A stretch of 58,106 nt of DNA from the NCBI GenBank assembly GCA_001648575.1, contig LQXN01000048.1, positions 1 through 58,106 of the forward strand, in the 5' to 3' direction. Source of the stretch: Sutcliffiella horikoshii DSM 8719 (GTDB taxonomy: Bacteria; Bacillota; Bacilli; Bacillales; Bacillaceae_I). Under the pieces are notes generated by a model. It saw only the letters and a list, made by a program, of their open reading frames with translations, was not told where the DNA came from and did no database searches. The translations under genes and the position numbers were made by a program. Of the stretch, positions 9,082-20,335 are shown one piece after another. Each line of letters opens with the position of its first letter. Position 1 is the first letter of the stretch.

Positions 9082-9111
9082 TTAACAATACCGACCCAAA
9101 CCATGTATAAT
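9082..9111 (+). promoter_or_regulatory. Probable SigA promoter of metS
   Basis: TTAACA (9082-9087), an 18-bp spacer and TATAAT (9106-9111). The transcript would carry about a 115-base leader that contains the hairpin at 9171-9196. A second TATAAT at 9144-9149 lacks a clear -35. Confidence 0.55.
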
Positions 9112-9170
9112 AGGTATAAAAAATAGGTTATGATATTGATATGTATAATTTAGAAGAAAAACGTTGATCG

Positions 9171-9196
9171 CTCTCGTCCATCGGGCGGGAGTTTTC
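9171..9196 (+). terminator. Hairpin with T run in the metS leader
   Basis: CTCTCGTCC (9171-9179) pairs over nine positions (three G-T) with GGGCGGGAG (9183-9191) around ATC, followed by TTTT. It lies between the putative metS promoter and the ribosome binding site, so it looks like an attenuator. The leader is too short for a T-box. Confidence 0.5.
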
Positions 9197-9228
9197 TACT
9201 TTTATATGTTTCGATTAAAGGGAGGTAG

Positions 9229-11226
<1,998 letters not shown>

Positions 11227-11256
11227 TTAGTTTACGGATAAAATAATTTTATAATA

Positions 11257-11300
11257 AAAGAGGTGTTTCACGTGTAACAACGGGTTGCACCTCTTTGTTT
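11257..11300 (+). terminator. Terminator after metS
   Basis: AAAGAGGTG (11257-11265) pairs perfectly with CACCTCTTT (11288-11296) and is followed by GTTTCTTT. The loop is 22 bases. Confidence 0.75.
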
Positions 11301-11377
11301 CTTTATCAATATATTATTTGTTTATATTATTTTGGAAAATCATTTTTAAATCATAAAAACTACTAGGAGTGTTAGAT

Positions 11378-12145
11378 ATGTTATTTGATACACATGTCCA
11401 TTTGAATGCAGATCAGTATGAGGAAGATTTGCAGGAAGTAATCGATAGAGCACGTAAGGACAAAGTAGAAAATATGGTAGTGGTAGGATTTGATCGTAAA
11501 ACGATAAACCGGGCAATGGAACTTGTGGAGAAGTACGATTTTCTTTATGCTGCTGTAGGTTGGCATCCGGTTGATGCGATAGATATGACAGATGAAGATT
11601 TAGCTTGGATTGAAGACCTGGCATCCCATGAGAAGGTCGTGGCCATCGGGGAGATGGGGCTTGACTACCATTGGGACAAATCACCGAAAGAAGTTCAAAA
11701 AGAAGTCTTCCGCAGGCAGATTCACCTGGCGAAAAAAGTGAAGCTACCCATTATCATTCATAATCGCGATGCTACAGCCGATGTGGTGGAGATCTTGAGG
11801 GAAGAAGAGGCCAAGGAAGTGGGAGGCATCATGCATTGCTTCACAGGAAGCTTGGAAGTGGCAAAAGAGTGCATGGAGATGAATTTCTTCATTTCATTCG
11901 GGGGTCCGGTCACCTTCAAAAATGCCAAAAAGCCGAAAGAGGTGGTTAAAGAGATTCCGATGGAAAAGCTCCTCATTGAAACGGACTGTCCATACTTGAC
12001 GCCGCACCCTTATCGCGGAAAAAGAAATGAGCCGGCTTATGTCAGATTGGTGGCAGAACAGGTTGCCGAGCTTAAAAATATGACAATAGAGGAAGTAGCA
12101 GAAAAAACAACAGCAAATGCCAAGAAATTATTCGGCATAAAGTGA
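11378..12145 (+). CDS. yabD: TatD-family metal-dependent DNase
   Basis: A 255-residue TIM-barrel metallohydrolase of the TatD family, linked to 3'-5' exonuclease and DNA repair activity. Metal ligands are visible: DTHVHL at residues 4-9, GEMGLDYHW around 92-100, IIHNRDA, MHCFTG and ETDCPYLTPHP. ATG 11378 follows TAGGAG by 8 bases and gives exactly the B. subtilis YabD length; an upstream in-frame GTG at 11369 is part of the binding site. It is a single-gene unit between metS and yabE. Confidence 0.95.
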   Translation: MLFDTHVHLNADQYEEDLQEVIDRARKDKVENMVVVGFDRKTINRAMELVEKYDFLYAAVGWHPVDAIDMTDEDLAWIEDLASHEKVVAIGEMGLDYHWDKSPKEVQKEVFRRQIHLAKKVKLPIIIHNRDATADVVEILREEEAKEVGGIMHCFTGSLEVAKECMEMNFFISFGGPVTFKNAKKPKEVVKEIPMEKLLIETDCPYLTPHPYRGKRNEPAYVRLVAEQVAELKNMTIEEVAEKTTANAKKLFGIK

Positions 12146-12311
12146 CAAAGAAACATGTCAAAAAACGCTGATACTTGTCCAGATTCGAGCAAAAACAAAT
12201 AAGTTCTACCAAACTTCTTCTCTTCATAGGATAATCGTGTCGATAGTTTTCACTTCCCTTTTGTGAGAATTTTCTGCATAATAGACATTACGGTCGAGCC
12301 GATGGAAAGGG

Positions 12312-12340
12312 TTGACAAGTTACATAACTGTCTATATAAT
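12312..12340 (+). promoter_or_regulatory. Consensus SigA promoter of yabE
   Basis: TTGACA (12312-12317), a 17-bp spacer and TATAAT (12335-12340), an exact consensus match. The start would be near 12347, only a few bases before the ribosome binding site at 12352-12360, so the leader is very short. Confidence 0.85.
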
Positions 12341-12370
12341 CCATTCGAGGAGAAGGAGGCGTTTTTTTAC

Positions 12371-13585
12371 ATGTTAAATAGCATGAAAAAACTGTTTTCT
12401 GGTACGTTGAGCAGGACGAAACTGGCAATAGTTATTACTAGTTTCATAGTCTTCTCAAGCATACTTGGCTTTGGTGTCTTCCATGGCACAAAGGCTGCTG
12501 TAACAGTGAATGTGGACGGTGAGGAAGTCACGGTGCGCACGCACGCAAAAACTGTAGCGGATATTCTGAAAGAATTGGACATAAAAGTCCATCCTGAGGA
12601 CCGACTGGAACCTTCAAAGGAAACCCTGGTCAGTGATGCCATGCAGATTGTCTGGGATCCGGCTAAGGAAGTGAAACTTGTCATCGATGACAAGGAACGT
12701 TCCATCTTTACGACAGCAGAGACAGTACAAGAATTATTAGCAAAAGAAGAAATAGATATACAAGAGCACGATAAGGTTAGTCAAGATTTAAGTACCCCAA
12801 TCAAGGATGATTTAATCATTGCCATCGAGAAGGCATTTGAAGTTACCTTGAATGTAGGGGGGGAAAAGCAACAAGTATGGTCTACTTCGACTACGGTCGC
12901 TGACTTTTTAGAACAGCACGATATCACAGTAAATGAACTTGACCGAGTGGAGCCTAGTCTAGAAGAGTTGGTAGCAAAAGATGCTGTAGTAAATATTACT
13001 AGAGTTGAAAAAGTCACCGATGTAGTGGAAGAGCCTATTGATTTTGGAGTTGTAACGAAAAGTGATGATACCCTCGACAAAGGGAAGGAGCAAGTGGTCC
13101 AGCAAGGTGAAGAAGGGACCGTTGCAAATCATTATGAAGTCATTTTAGAAAATGGCAAAGAAGTATCCCGTGAATTGGTGAAAACAGAGACGGTCAAAGA
13201 ATCCTTGGATCGCATCGTCGCTGTCGGAACAAAAGCTCCGCCACCACCACAGGCGCAACCTCAACAGGTGGTGTCACGTAGTACAGAATCAAGCTCAGAG
13301 GAGTTCTATGTTTCCTCTACGGCGTATACAGCTTATTGCAATGGGTGCAGTGGCGTGACAAGTACGGGAATCGATTTGCGATCTAACCCGGGAGCGAAAG
13401 TGATTGCTGTAGACCCAGATGTCATTCCTTTAGGAACAAAAGTGTATGTGGAAGGCTATGGCTATGCAGTTGCTGGAGATACTGGCGGTGCCATCAAAGG
13501 ACACAAGATCGACGTATTCTTCTCAGATAAGGACGCTGCTTATCGTTGGGGAAGGAAAAAAGTAAAAATCAAGATTGTTGATTAA
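12371..13585 (+). CDS. yabE: Cell-wall protein YabE (DUF348, G5 and 3D domains)
   Basis: A 404-residue secreted or membrane-anchored cell-wall-remodelling protein of the Rpf/Sps type. Residues 17-37 form a signal-anchor. Three DUF348 repeats follow (about 40-235, each with TVxDxL), then a G5 domain (about 230-310), a Pro/Gln/Ser linker, and a C-terminal 3D (DPBB) domain with the three aspartates in VDPDVIPLG, AGDTGG and KIDVFF. ATG 12371 follows GAAGGAGG; an open frame from 12263 crosses the promoter and cannot be the start. In B. subtilis yabE is controlled by an antisense RNA; I did not look for one decisively here. Confidence 0.92.
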   Translation: MLNSMKKLFSGTLSRTKLAIVITSFIVFSSILGFGVFHGTKAAVTVNVDGEEVTVRTHAKTVADILKELDIKVHPEDRLEPSKETLVSDAMQIVWDPAKEVKLVIDDKERSIFTTAETVQELLAKEEIDIQEHDKVSQDLSTPIKDDLIIAIEKAFEVTLNVGGEKQQVWSTSTTVADFLEQHDITVNELDRVEPSLEELVAKDAVVNITRVEKVTDVVEEPIDFGVVTKSDDTLDKGKEQVVQQGEEGTVANHYEVILENGKEVSRELVKTETVKESLDRIVAVGTKAPPPPQAQPQQVVSRSTESSSEEFYVSSTAYTAYCNGCSGVTSTGIDLRSNPGAKVIAVDPDVIPLGTKVYVEGYGYAVAGDTGGAIKGHKIDVFFSDKDAAYRWGRKKVKIKIVD

Positions 13586-13600
13586 TTCGTTATATAAGTC

Positions 13601-13630
13601 AGCAGGGGCTTTCATGCCTCTGCTTTTTTC
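13601..13630 (+). terminator. Terminator after yabE
   Basis: GCAGGGGC and GCCTCTGC pair around TTTCAT and are followed by TTTTTTC. Confidence 0.8.
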
Positions 13631-13765
13631 TGTTCTGGTAAAATAAATATTAGTCAAAAAAGACAAAATAAAGTAGAATACATACTATTGTTTGTTATTT
13701 ACATTTCGTTTCAATTAATTAGACGTTTATCATAGACGGAAAGTTTCACCTTTTTGGAGGGAAAA

Positions 13766-14320
13766 ATGAAAATAAAAGAAATTATCGTGGTGGAAGGAAA
13801 AGATGATACAGTGGCCATAAAAAGGGCTGTGGACGCCGATACCATCGAAACTGGCGGCTCTGCCATCAACGAGGAGATTTTAAGCCGAATAAAGCATGCC
13901 CAGGATACACGGGGGGTCATTGTATTCACCGATCCCGATTATCCTGGTGAAAAGATCCGGCATACCATCAGGCAAGCCATTCCCGGCTGTAAGCACGCCT
14001 TCCTGCCCAAAGATAAGGCGCGCGGTAAAAACGGAAAAGGAATTGGTGTGGAGCATGCCACAGTGAAGGATATTCAACTGGCGCTAGAAGGTCTGCATCA
14101 GGAATATGAACAGGAAACGGAAGAGATTCCGTTTGAAGCGCTTGTTTACTATGGACTGGTTGCCGGTCTTGGTGCGAAAAGTAGAAGAGAACGACTCGGA
14201 ACGGAGCTTAATATAGGCTATACAAATGGGAAGCAGTTACAAAAGCGCCTGCAGATGTTCCATATTTCTTTGGATAGACTGAAGCAAGCGATTACGAAAA
14301 TAGACCAGGAGGAGCAATGA
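13766..14320 (+). CDS. rnmV: Ribonuclease M5
   Basis: Performs the final cleavages of 5S rRNA precursor in Bacillus. The 184-residue protein is a TOPRIM-domain nuclease: VVEGKDD near residues 7-13 and TDPDYPGEKIR near 55-65 are the acidic catalytic motifs. ATG 13766 follows GGAGGG. The stop TGA is immediately followed by the rsmA ATG, so the two are translationally coupled, as in B. subtilis. Confidence 0.95.
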   Translation: MKIKEIIVVEGKDDTVAIKRAVDADTIETGGSAINEEILSRIKHAQDTRGVIVFTDPDYPGEKIRHTIRQAIPGCKHAFLPKDKARGKNGKGIGVEHATVKDIQLALEGLHQEYEQETEEIPFEALVYYGLVAGLGAKSRRERLGTELNIGYTNGKQLQKRLQMFHISLDRLKQAITKIDQEEQ

Positions 14321-15230
<910 letters not shown>

Positions 15231-15375
15231 GTGTTAGCTGCTTGATCAGGAAACCCCCAGATAGAGCAGTATCACAATACCCTGGGAACACTGGAAAATC
15301 ATGATAAACATCACGTACCACAAAGCACAAACTTCCTATCTGCTCCAACCTGCTCCAACCAAAGGAAAATGCTCA

Positions 15376-15402
15376 CACACCTCCAACATCCTGCATACTC
15401 TA
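15376..15402 (+). promoter_or_regulatory. Possible SigK promoter of yabG
   Basis: CATACTCTA (15394-15402) fits the SigK -10 CATAnnnTA, and an AC-containing stretch about 15 bases upstream fits the short SigK -35. yabG is SigK-dependent in B. subtilis. Confidence 0.45.
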
Positions 15403-15449
15403 GGTTAGATAAACCGTTGGGGTAAATGCCTTCTCCCAGTTGGAGGGAA

Positions 15450-16349
15450 ATGATGATGCTGAAAATTGGAGACATTGTTGCACGAAAATCCTATAATTAT
15501 GACCTGCTTTTTCGTGTGATGGATATACATGAGAATGAATTAAAACAGCGTGTTGTTTTATTATATGGGGAAGATGTCAGGCTGATGGCCGATGCCCCTT
15601 ACGATGACCTGAAAGTGGTAGATGGAAAAGAACAAATGACCAGGAAGCAAAGGGCAGAATCCAAGGTTAACAGGTCTTTGCAGCTATTGGAACAGGACTA
15701 TCAGCTTATTCGGGAAAAAAATGAATATGAAGCAACAAGTGGCTATAGTACAGAGCAGAACTATTTTCAGGTGCCGGGAAAGGTCTTGCATTTGGATGGC
15801 GATCCCCTGTACCTGAAAAAGTGCCTGGAGCTCTATGAGAGAATTGGGGTGCCGGTCCATGGGGTGCATGCGAACGAAAAGGAAATGCCCCTTAAAATAA
15901 CCGAGCTGATGGAAAGATACAGACCTGACATTCTTGTTGTCACAGGGCATGATGCTTATTCCAAGAGCAAGGGGAAAGCATCTGATATTAAAGCATACCG
16001 GCATTCATGGCACTTTGCACAAACAGTGAAAGAAGCCCGGAGGATACAACCGAACTTAGATCAGCTGGTCATTTTTGCAGGAGCGTGCCAATCCCACTTC
16101 GAATCGTTGATACAGGCAGGCGCAAATTTTGCCAGCTCTCCTTCCCGCGTGAATATTCATGCGCTGGACCCGGTTTATATTGTCGGCCGGATCTGCTTCA
16201 CCCCGTTCATGGAAAGAGTGAATGTATGGGATTTATTGCGGAATACTTTAACAGGCGATAAAGGGCTTGGTGGAATAGAAACCAGAGGGGTCCTCCGCAC
16301 GGGAATGCCCTTTAGGCCATATAAGGAAAATGAAGATGAAAGCTCTTAA
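15450..16349 (+). CDS. yabG: Sporulation-specific protease YabG
   Basis: A spore-coat protease of the YabG peptidase family, which trims coat proteins such as SafA and SpoIVA so that Tgl can cross-link them. The protein of about 299 residues keeps the family blocks PGKVLHLDGD, RPDILVVTGHDAYSK, VIFAGACQSHFESL (probable catalytic region) and SSPSRVNIHALDP. ATG codons at 15450, 15453 and 15456 are adjacent; TTGGAGGGAA precedes them and the first is used. It is flanked by terminators, so it is a single unit. Confidence 0.93.
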   Translation: MMMLKIGDIVARKSYNYDLLFRVMDIHENELKQRVVLLYGEDVRLMADAPYDDLKVVDGKEQMTRKQRAESKVNRSLQLLEQDYQLIREKNEYEATSGYSTEQNYFQVPGKVLHLDGDPLYLKKCLELYERIGVPVHGVHANEKEMPLKITELMERYRPDILVVTGHDAYSKSKGKASDIKAYRHSWHFAQTVKEARRIQPNLDQLVIFAGACQSHFESLIQAGANFASSPSRVNIHALDPVYIVGRICFTPFMERVNVWDLLRNTLTGDKGLGGIETRGVLRTGMPFRPYKENEDESS

Positions 16350-16372
16350 CGATGAAAAGTTAAGGGCTTTTT
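16339..16372 (+). terminator. Terminator after yabG
   Basis: AAAGCTCTTAAC pairs with GTTAAGGGCTTT (one G-T) around GATGAAAA and is followed by T's. It overlaps the yabG stop. Confidence 0.85.
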
Positions 16373-16516
16373 GTCGTATTTTCACTGCCTTTTCCAAGTA
16401 GATTCACCCTTGATTTTATAAGGCAATGCATGAGTTTTTAAATTTTATACATAATTCTGCAGTTTATTGTACAAAGTAAATGTAGACATATGAAGATAAT
16501 TGTTGAATGAAATATA

Positions 16517-16546
16517 TTGACAGGTTGCTTTTAGGGTTGTTATAAT
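16517..16546 (+). promoter_or_regulatory. SigA promoter of veg
   Basis: TTGACA (16517-16522), an 18-bp spacer and TATAAT (16541-16546), with an AT-rich upstream stretch. The equivalent B. subtilis Pveg is a well-known strong promoter. Confidence 0.85.
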
Positions 16547-16614
16547 TTTAAGTTTTATTTGATTTTTGGTTAAAAATATGTTACACTAATTATAGTATAG
16601 TGAGGTGGAGTAAA

Positions 16615-16878
16615 ATGGGAAAAACGTTAGTAGATATCAAAAGGACGTTAGATTCTAATTTAGGGAAAAAGTTAACTCTTCGTGCTAACGGTGGTCGCAG
16701 AAAGACAATCGAACGTATTGGGATATTAGCAGAAACTTATCCATCGGTATTTGTAATAGAACTAGATCAAGACGAAAATGCTTTTGAGCGTGTATCCTAC
16801 AGCTATGCAGATGTCCTCACAGAGACGGTACAACTTACATTTTTTGAAGAAGGAAATATGGCTATAAGTGGGCAGTAG
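16615..16878 (+). CDS. veg: Veg protein
   Basis: An 87-residue protein of the Veg family. In B. subtilis Veg stimulates biofilm formation, probably by opposing SinR, and its gene is very strongly transcribed. [26 protein letters not shown] is the highly conserved core. ATG 16615 follows GAGGTGGA; an in-frame start at 16600 lies before that site. It is a single gene with a strong promoter and a terminator. Confidence 0.95.
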   Translation: MGKTLVDIKRTLDSNLGKKLTLRANGGRRKTIERIGILAETYPSVFVIELDQDENAFERVSYSYADVLTETVQLTFFEEGNMAISGQ

Positions 16879-16900
16879 ACAATATGTTTGCTGCTTTTTA
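16872..16900 (+). terminator. Terminator after veg
   Basis: GCAGTAGAC pairs with GTTTGCTGC using wobbles, around AATAT, followed by TTTTT. Confidence 0.65.
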
Positions 16901-16925
16901 TTTTGCTTAAAATACCCTAGCTTTT

Positions 16926-17044
16926 AATTGGAGCGAAAGGCTTGACTCCTGAGTGAGGTAGCGGTAGGTTGAGACCCCTGAAGCGGAATGAGGAGGCTCA
17001 AGCCCCGCCCCGCGGAAAACAAAGCCTGTCGCGGAGATCAACAG
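16926..17044 (-). repeat. Dispersed palindrome-ended repeat, copy R3
   Basis: Reverse-oriented copy of the same family: GTAGCGGTAGGTTGAGACCCC, then GAGGAGGCTCAAGC, then CCCCGCGGAAA, ending GATCAACAG. The left end is weaker (ATTGGAGCG). It lies between the veg terminator and sspF. Confidence 0.8.
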
Positions 17045-17106
17045 CGAGACTTAAGGTAATCCATCAAATACATAAATATCCGCTTATAAAATCATGAAAG
17101 CCTCCC

Positions 17107-17113
17107 TATACTA
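17107..17113 (+). promoter_or_regulatory. Possible forespore (SigG-type) -10 of sspF
   Basis: TATACTA, close to the SigG/SigF -10 CATACTA, lies 49 bases before the sspF start. I could not place a convincing -35, so this rests on the -10 and on the known SigG control of sspF. Confidence 0.35.
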
Positions 17114-17155
17114 ATGATGTCGCGACAATTGATCATTATAAGGGGGGCTTTTCTC

Positions 17156-17338
17156 TTGAGCAGACGTAGAAGCATGATGTCTCACCAACTTAAAGAGGAA
17201 CTGGCAAAGGAACTTGGCTTTTATGATGTAGTCCAAAGCGAAGGCTGGGGCGGTATTAAAGCGAAGGATGCCGGGAATATGGTCAAACGGGCAATTGAAA
17301 TCGCAGAGCGACAGCTTGTTCAGAATCAACAGAAATAA
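17156..17338 (+). CDS. sspF: Small acid-soluble spore protein SspF (alpha/beta type)
   Basis: A 60-residue minor alpha/beta-type SASP that coats spore DNA. It carries the family motifs [33 protein letters not shown] and the KRAIEIAE tail. TTG 17156 is chosen because AGGGGGG precedes it and MSRRRSMMS matches the SspF N-terminus (MGRRRGVMS); a longer frame from 17114 has no binding site. It is a single unit with its own terminator. Confidence 0.92.
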   Translation: MSRRRSMMSHQLKEELAKELGFYDVVQSEGWGGIKAKDAGNMVKRAIEIAERQLVQNQQK

Positions 17339-17349
17339 GAACCTTTCTA

Positions 17350-17378
17350 AACCGGAGTGGATGCCACTTCGGTTTTTT
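17350..17378 (+). terminator. Terminator after sspF
   Basis: AACCGGAGTGG pairs with CCACTTCGGTT (11 bp, one G-T) around ATG, followed by TTTTTT. Confidence 0.9.
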
Positions 17379-17463
17379 GGCAAAAAGCTGTTTTCGTAAT
17401 GCTTTTCATCTTACTAACAAAGCGTTATTTTAATTACTGTCATGATCTTTTTCCTGGTGATTA

Positions 17464-17487
17464 GCAACAATCTTTTAGAAAAGAGCC
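17464..17487 (+). repeat. 24-bp dispersed motif, copy A
   Basis: A 24-bp sequence beginning GCAACAATCT and ending AAAAGAGCC. It is identical to the reverse complement of 29161-29184 and has one difference from 35564-35587. It lies in the sspF-ispE gap. Confidence 0.8.
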
Positions 17488-17607
17488 TTGGCAATAGCTT
17501 TGAAAATAGTGTTCAGAACATAATATTTCCCATACATGGAGATATTTCTAACTCGGAATATGGTACAATACATAGATAATTGGAGACGAATAAAGAAGGT
17601 GAAGAAA

Positions 17608-18477
17608 GTGAGACTGTTAGAAAAAGCACCAGCGAAGATCAACCTGTCGCTAGATGTGCTACATAAGCGCCCGGATGGATTTCATGAAGTGAGAATGATT
17701 ATGACCACCATTGACCTGGCAGATCGCATCGAGCTATCAGAACGTAAAGATGGTCAGATCAGCATCATTTCCCATAATCGCTATGTGCCTGACGATAATC
17801 GGAATTTGGCTTATCAGGCCGCCTCTCTTTTGAAGGAAAGGTATAACGTGCAACAAGGGGTATCCATCGCCATTACGAAAATGATTCCGGTAGCTGCCGG
17901 ATTGGCGGGGGGAAGCAGTGATGCCGCTGCAACGCTTCGAGGGTTGAACAAGCTGTGGAAGCTTGGCCTTACTCTTGATGAGCTTGCCGTGATAGGAGCG
18001 GAGATCGGATCAGATGTATCTTTTTGTGTGTATGGAGGAACGGCCCTTGCCACAGGCAGAGGGGAAATTATAAAGCATATCCCTGCACCTCCCCACAGCT
18101 GGATAGTGCTTGCTAAACCGACGATCGGGGTTTCAACGGCAGAAGTGTACAATAACCTGAACCTTGAGAAGGTGACACATCCTGATGTGGAAGGAATGCT
18201 TGAGGCCATCCATGAGAATGATTATGAAAAAATGATCGGGCTGGTTGGCAATGTGTTGGAAAGTGTGACATTGAGGCTCTATCCGGAAGTGGCACATATC
18301 AAGGAACAGATGAAGCGCTTCGGTGCTGATGCGGTATTGATGAGCGGAAGCGGGCCGACTGTCTTTGGTATTGTCCAATATGATTCAAGGATGCACCGCA
18401 TTTACAATGGCCTGAGAGGCTTCTGTGATCAAGTATTTGCTGTCAGAATCCTTGGAGAGCGGAACAGTCTTGATTAA
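17608..18477 (+). CDS. ispE: 4-diphosphocytidyl-2-C-methyl-D-erythritol kinase
   Basis: GHMP kinase of the MEP isoprenoid pathway, phosphorylating CDP-methylerythritol. The 289-residue protein has [13 protein letters not shown] at the N-terminus, the ATP-binding motif [17 protein letters not shown] near residues 94-110, and [10 protein letters not shown] in the C-terminal half. GTG 17608 is chosen because [11 protein letters not shown] matches the family, the length equals that of B. subtilis IspE, and AGAAGGTG precedes it; upstream in-frame starts extend into spacer. purR follows 57 bases downstream with its own promoter. Confidence 0.94.
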   Translation: MRLLEKAPAKINLSLDVLHKRPDGFHEVRMIMTTIDLADRIELSERKDGQISIISHNRYVPDDNRNLAYQAASLLKERYNVQQGVSIAITKMIPVAAGLAGGSSDAAATLRGLNKLWKLGLTLDELAVIGAEIGSDVSFCVYGGTALATGRGEIIKHIPAPPHSWIVLAKPTIGVSTAEVYNNLNLEKVTHPDVEGMLEAIHENDYEKMIGLVGNVLESVTLRLYPEVAHIKEQMKRFGADAVLMSGSGPTVFGIVQYDSRMHRIYNGLRGFCDQVFAVRILGERNSLD

Positions 18478-18520
18478 ATCCGTATATTAATGTTATATTT
18501 ACATTAGAATATTCGGATTT
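18470..18520 (+). promoter_or_regulatory. purR promoter with inverted PurBox-like operator
   Basis: A long imperfect inverted repeat has arms AAATCCGTATATTAATGT (from 18476) and ACATTAGAATATTCGGATTT (18501-18520). On each strand this gives AAATCCGWATATT, close to the PurBox consensus AWWWCCGAACWWT. A possible promoter, TTGATT (18470-18475) with an 18-bp spacer and TATATT (18494-18499), overlaps the left arm, fitting autoregulation. Confidence 0.6.
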
Positions 18521-18534
18521 TAGGAGGAAGAAGC

Positions 18535-19377
18535 ATGAAATTACGTCGAAGTGGTCGTCTTGTGGACATGACACATTATTTGCTGCAGCATCCACAGGGG
18601 TTAGTTCCGCTTTCCTTCTTTGCGGATCGTTATGGGTCGGCGAAGTCATCTATCAGTGAAGATCTAGGGATCATCAAACAGACATTTGAACAGCAAGGGG
18701 TCGGTACGCTTGTCACAGTACCAGGTGCTGCTGGTGGTGTAAGATATATTCCATATGTGAGCCATGAAGAGTCGGCGGCATATCTTGAAGAACTTTGCGA
18801 AATGATTGCAAAGCCGGAAAGATTGCTGCCGGGCGGGTATCTATACATGACCGATATACTAGGAAACCCTAAAGTATTGAATAAAGTCGGTAAGATGTTT
18901 GCAACAGCATTCAGTCATAAAAAAGTGGATATAGTCATGACAATGGCCACTAAAGGGATTCCTCTTGCACATGCCGTTGCAAGCTTCTTGAATGTACCTG
19001 TTGTCATCGTCAGACGTGACAGCCGAGTAACAGAAGGTTCTACCGTAAGCATCAACTATGTGTCAGGCTCATCCAAGCGAATCCAGACTATGGTCCTGGC
19101 AAAACGGAGCTTGGAGATGGGCTCGAATGTCCTGATCATCGATGATTTCATGAAAGCCGGCGGAACCGTGAGCGGGATGGTGAACCTGCTTGCCGAATTC
19201 CAAGCAAATGTTGCAGGTATCGGGATCCTGGTGGAATCGGAAAATATCGAAGAACGTTTGATTGATGATTATGTTTCTTTGGCCAAGCTTGATAAAGTAA
19301 ACGAAAGAGACCGTCAGATAGAGGTTCAGCAAGGAAATTACTTACAGCATGTGAAAGAAAATATCACGTTTAAGTAA
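18535..19377 (+). CDS. purR: Purine operon repressor PurR
   Basis: A 280-residue repressor of purine synthesis genes. It has an N-terminal winged-helix domain (residues 1-74) and a PRPP-sensing phosphoribosyltransferase-like domain containing VLIIDDFMKAGGT. High PRPP or low ppGpp state weakens DNA binding in B. subtilis. TAGGAGGAAG precedes ATG 18535. The inverted operator before the gene suggests self-control. ridA follows after 15 bases, as in B. subtilis where it is needed for full PurR action. Confidence 0.96.
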   Translation: MKLRRSGRLVDMTHYLLQHPQGLVPLSFFADRYGSAKSSISEDLGIIKQTFEQQGVGTLVTVPGAAGGVRYIPYVSHEESAAYLEELCEMIAKPERLLPGGYLYMTDILGNPKVLNKVGKMFATAFSHKKVDIVMTMATKGIPLAHAVASFLNVPVVIVRRDSRVTEGSTVSINYVSGSSKRIQTMVLAKRSLEMGSNVLIIDDFMKAGGTVSGMVNLLAEFQANVAGIGILVESENIEERLIDDYVSLAKLDKVNERDRQIEVQQGNYLQHVKENITFK

Positions 19378-19392
19378 AGGGTGTGCAGGAAA

Positions 19393-19767
19393 ATGAAAGT
19401 AGTTCATACAGATGCAGCTCCAAAAGCAATAGGTCCATACTCCCAAGGAATAATCGTTAACAACCTGTTCTATAGTTCAGGGCAGATACCTTTATTGGCA
19501 AACGGTGAATTGCTTGATGGGGACGTCAAAGCCCAAACGCATCAGGTTTTCAAGAACCTGCAAGCTGTTTTGGAGGAGGCGGGCGCTTCCTTGGAAACGG
19601 TAGTGAAGGCGACGGTATTCATTAAAGACATGAACCAATTTGGGGAAATCAACGAAGTTTATGGAGAGTATTTTCATACCCACAAGCCAGCAAGATCCTG
19701 TGTGGAAGTGGCTAGACTGCCAAAGGATGTCCTTGTAGAAATAGAGGTAATTGCACTAGTAAAATAG
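19393..19767 (+). CDS. ridA: 2-iminobutanoate/2-iminopropanoate deaminase RidA (YabJ)
   Basis: A 124-residue YjgF/YER057c/UK114 protein that hydrolyses reactive imines and enamines released by PLP enzymes. [21 protein letters not shown], the catalytic Arg in [13 protein letters not shown] and [10 protein letters not shown] are all present. ATG 19393 is preferred to GTG 19381 because it follows GCAGGA and gives the usual length. Probably co-transcribed with purR. Confidence 0.95.
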   Translation: MKVVHTDAAPKAIGPYSQGIIVNNLFYSSGQIPLLANGELLDGDVKAQTHQVFKNLQAVLEEAGASLETVVKATVFIKDMNQFGEINEVYGEYFHTHKPARSCVEVARLPKDVLVEIEVIALVK

Positions 19768-19799
19768 ATTCTGTTCAATTTGACCCAATTTGCCCAAAA

Positions 19800-19821
19800 T
19801 TTTCAAAAAAATTTTTGAAAA
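19800..19821. promoter_or_regulatory. AT-rich near-palindrome upstream of the spoVG promoter
   Basis: TTTTCAAAAA and TTTTTGAAAA flank two bases in an A/T-only inverted repeat just before the SigH -35. B. subtilis spoVG has an AT-rich upstream element bound by AbrB at this place; equating the two is an inference. Confidence 0.5.
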
Positions 19822-19824
19822 GAA

Positions 19825-19851
19825 GAAGGAATTCAAGAAAATTTAGAGAAT
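19825..19851 (+). promoter_or_regulatory. SigH promoter of spoVG
   Basis: GAAGGAATT (19825-19833) fits the SigH -35 RnAGGAWWW, and AGAGAAT (19845-19851) fits the -10 RnnGAAT, with 11 bp between them. spoVG is the classical SigH gene. Confidence 0.85.
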
Positions 19852-19895
19852 TTATAATACTAAGTTTTCTATTGGGACAAAAGGTGGTGAACAGA

Positions 19896-20186
19896 ATGGA
19901 AGTAACTGACGTAAGATTACGCCGCGTAAATACCGATGGTCGCATGAGAGCGATTGCATCCATCACTTTGGATCACGAATTCGTAGTTCATGATATCCGT
20001 GTAATTGATGGAAACAACGGCTTGTTCGTTGCGATGCCTAGTAAACGTACGCCGGATGGAGAATTCCGAGATATCGCACATCCGATCAATTCCGGAACGC
20101 GTGGAAAAATCCAGGAAGCGGTTCTAGCAGAGTACCACCGCTTAGGCGAATTAGAAGTAGAATACGAAGAAGCAGGCGCTTCTTAA
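19896..20186 (+). CDS. spoVG: Septation regulator SpoVG
   Basis: A 96-residue SpoVG-family protein, involved in asymmetric septation and spore cortex in Bacillus and a nucleic-acid-binding regulator in other Firmicutes. [30 protein letters not shown] and the [20 protein letters not shown] block are diagnostic. ATG 19896 follows AAGGTGGTGA; the longer frame from 19815 crosses the SigH promoter. It has its own promoter, terminator and AbrB-type upstream element, so it is independent of ridA. Confidence 0.96.
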   Translation: MEVTDVRLRRVNTDGRMRAIASITLDHEFVVHDIRVIDGNNGLFVAMPSKRTPDGEFRDIAHPINSGTRGKIQEAVLAEYHRLGELEVEYEEAGAS

Positions 20187-20199
20187 TCGATAAAAGGTG

Positions 20200-20229
20200 A
20201 AACAGGCTGTCATGCGGCCTGTTTTTTCT
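20200..20229 (+). terminator. Terminator after spoVG
   Basis: AAACAGGC pairs with GCCTGTTT around a nine-base loop and is followed by T's. Confidence 0.8.
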
Positions 20230-20272
20230 TTGGCCTTCTTTTTGTCAAAAAAATGTACTTTCGTGTACTTCC

Positions 20273-20301
20273 TTGAAAAAGGCCCCGTTTTAGGATATAT
20301 T
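20273..20301 (+). promoter_or_regulatory. Probable SigA promoter of glmU
   Basis: TTGAAA (20273-20278), a 17-bp spacer and TATATT (20296-20301), 35 bases before the glmU start. Confidence 0.6.
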
Positions 20302-20335
20302 CGTAATGGATAATTAGGTGAAAATGGAGGCCGTT

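Noticed and set aside
12146-12370. A riboswitch (for example c-di-AMP type) before yabE
   Set aside because: The consensus promoter at 12312-12340 leaves almost no leader, and no conserved core was recognised.
15344-15362. Small duplication CTGCTCCAAC CTGCTCCAAC before yabG
   Set aside because: A single two-copy tandem repeat with no further structure; likely chance slippage.
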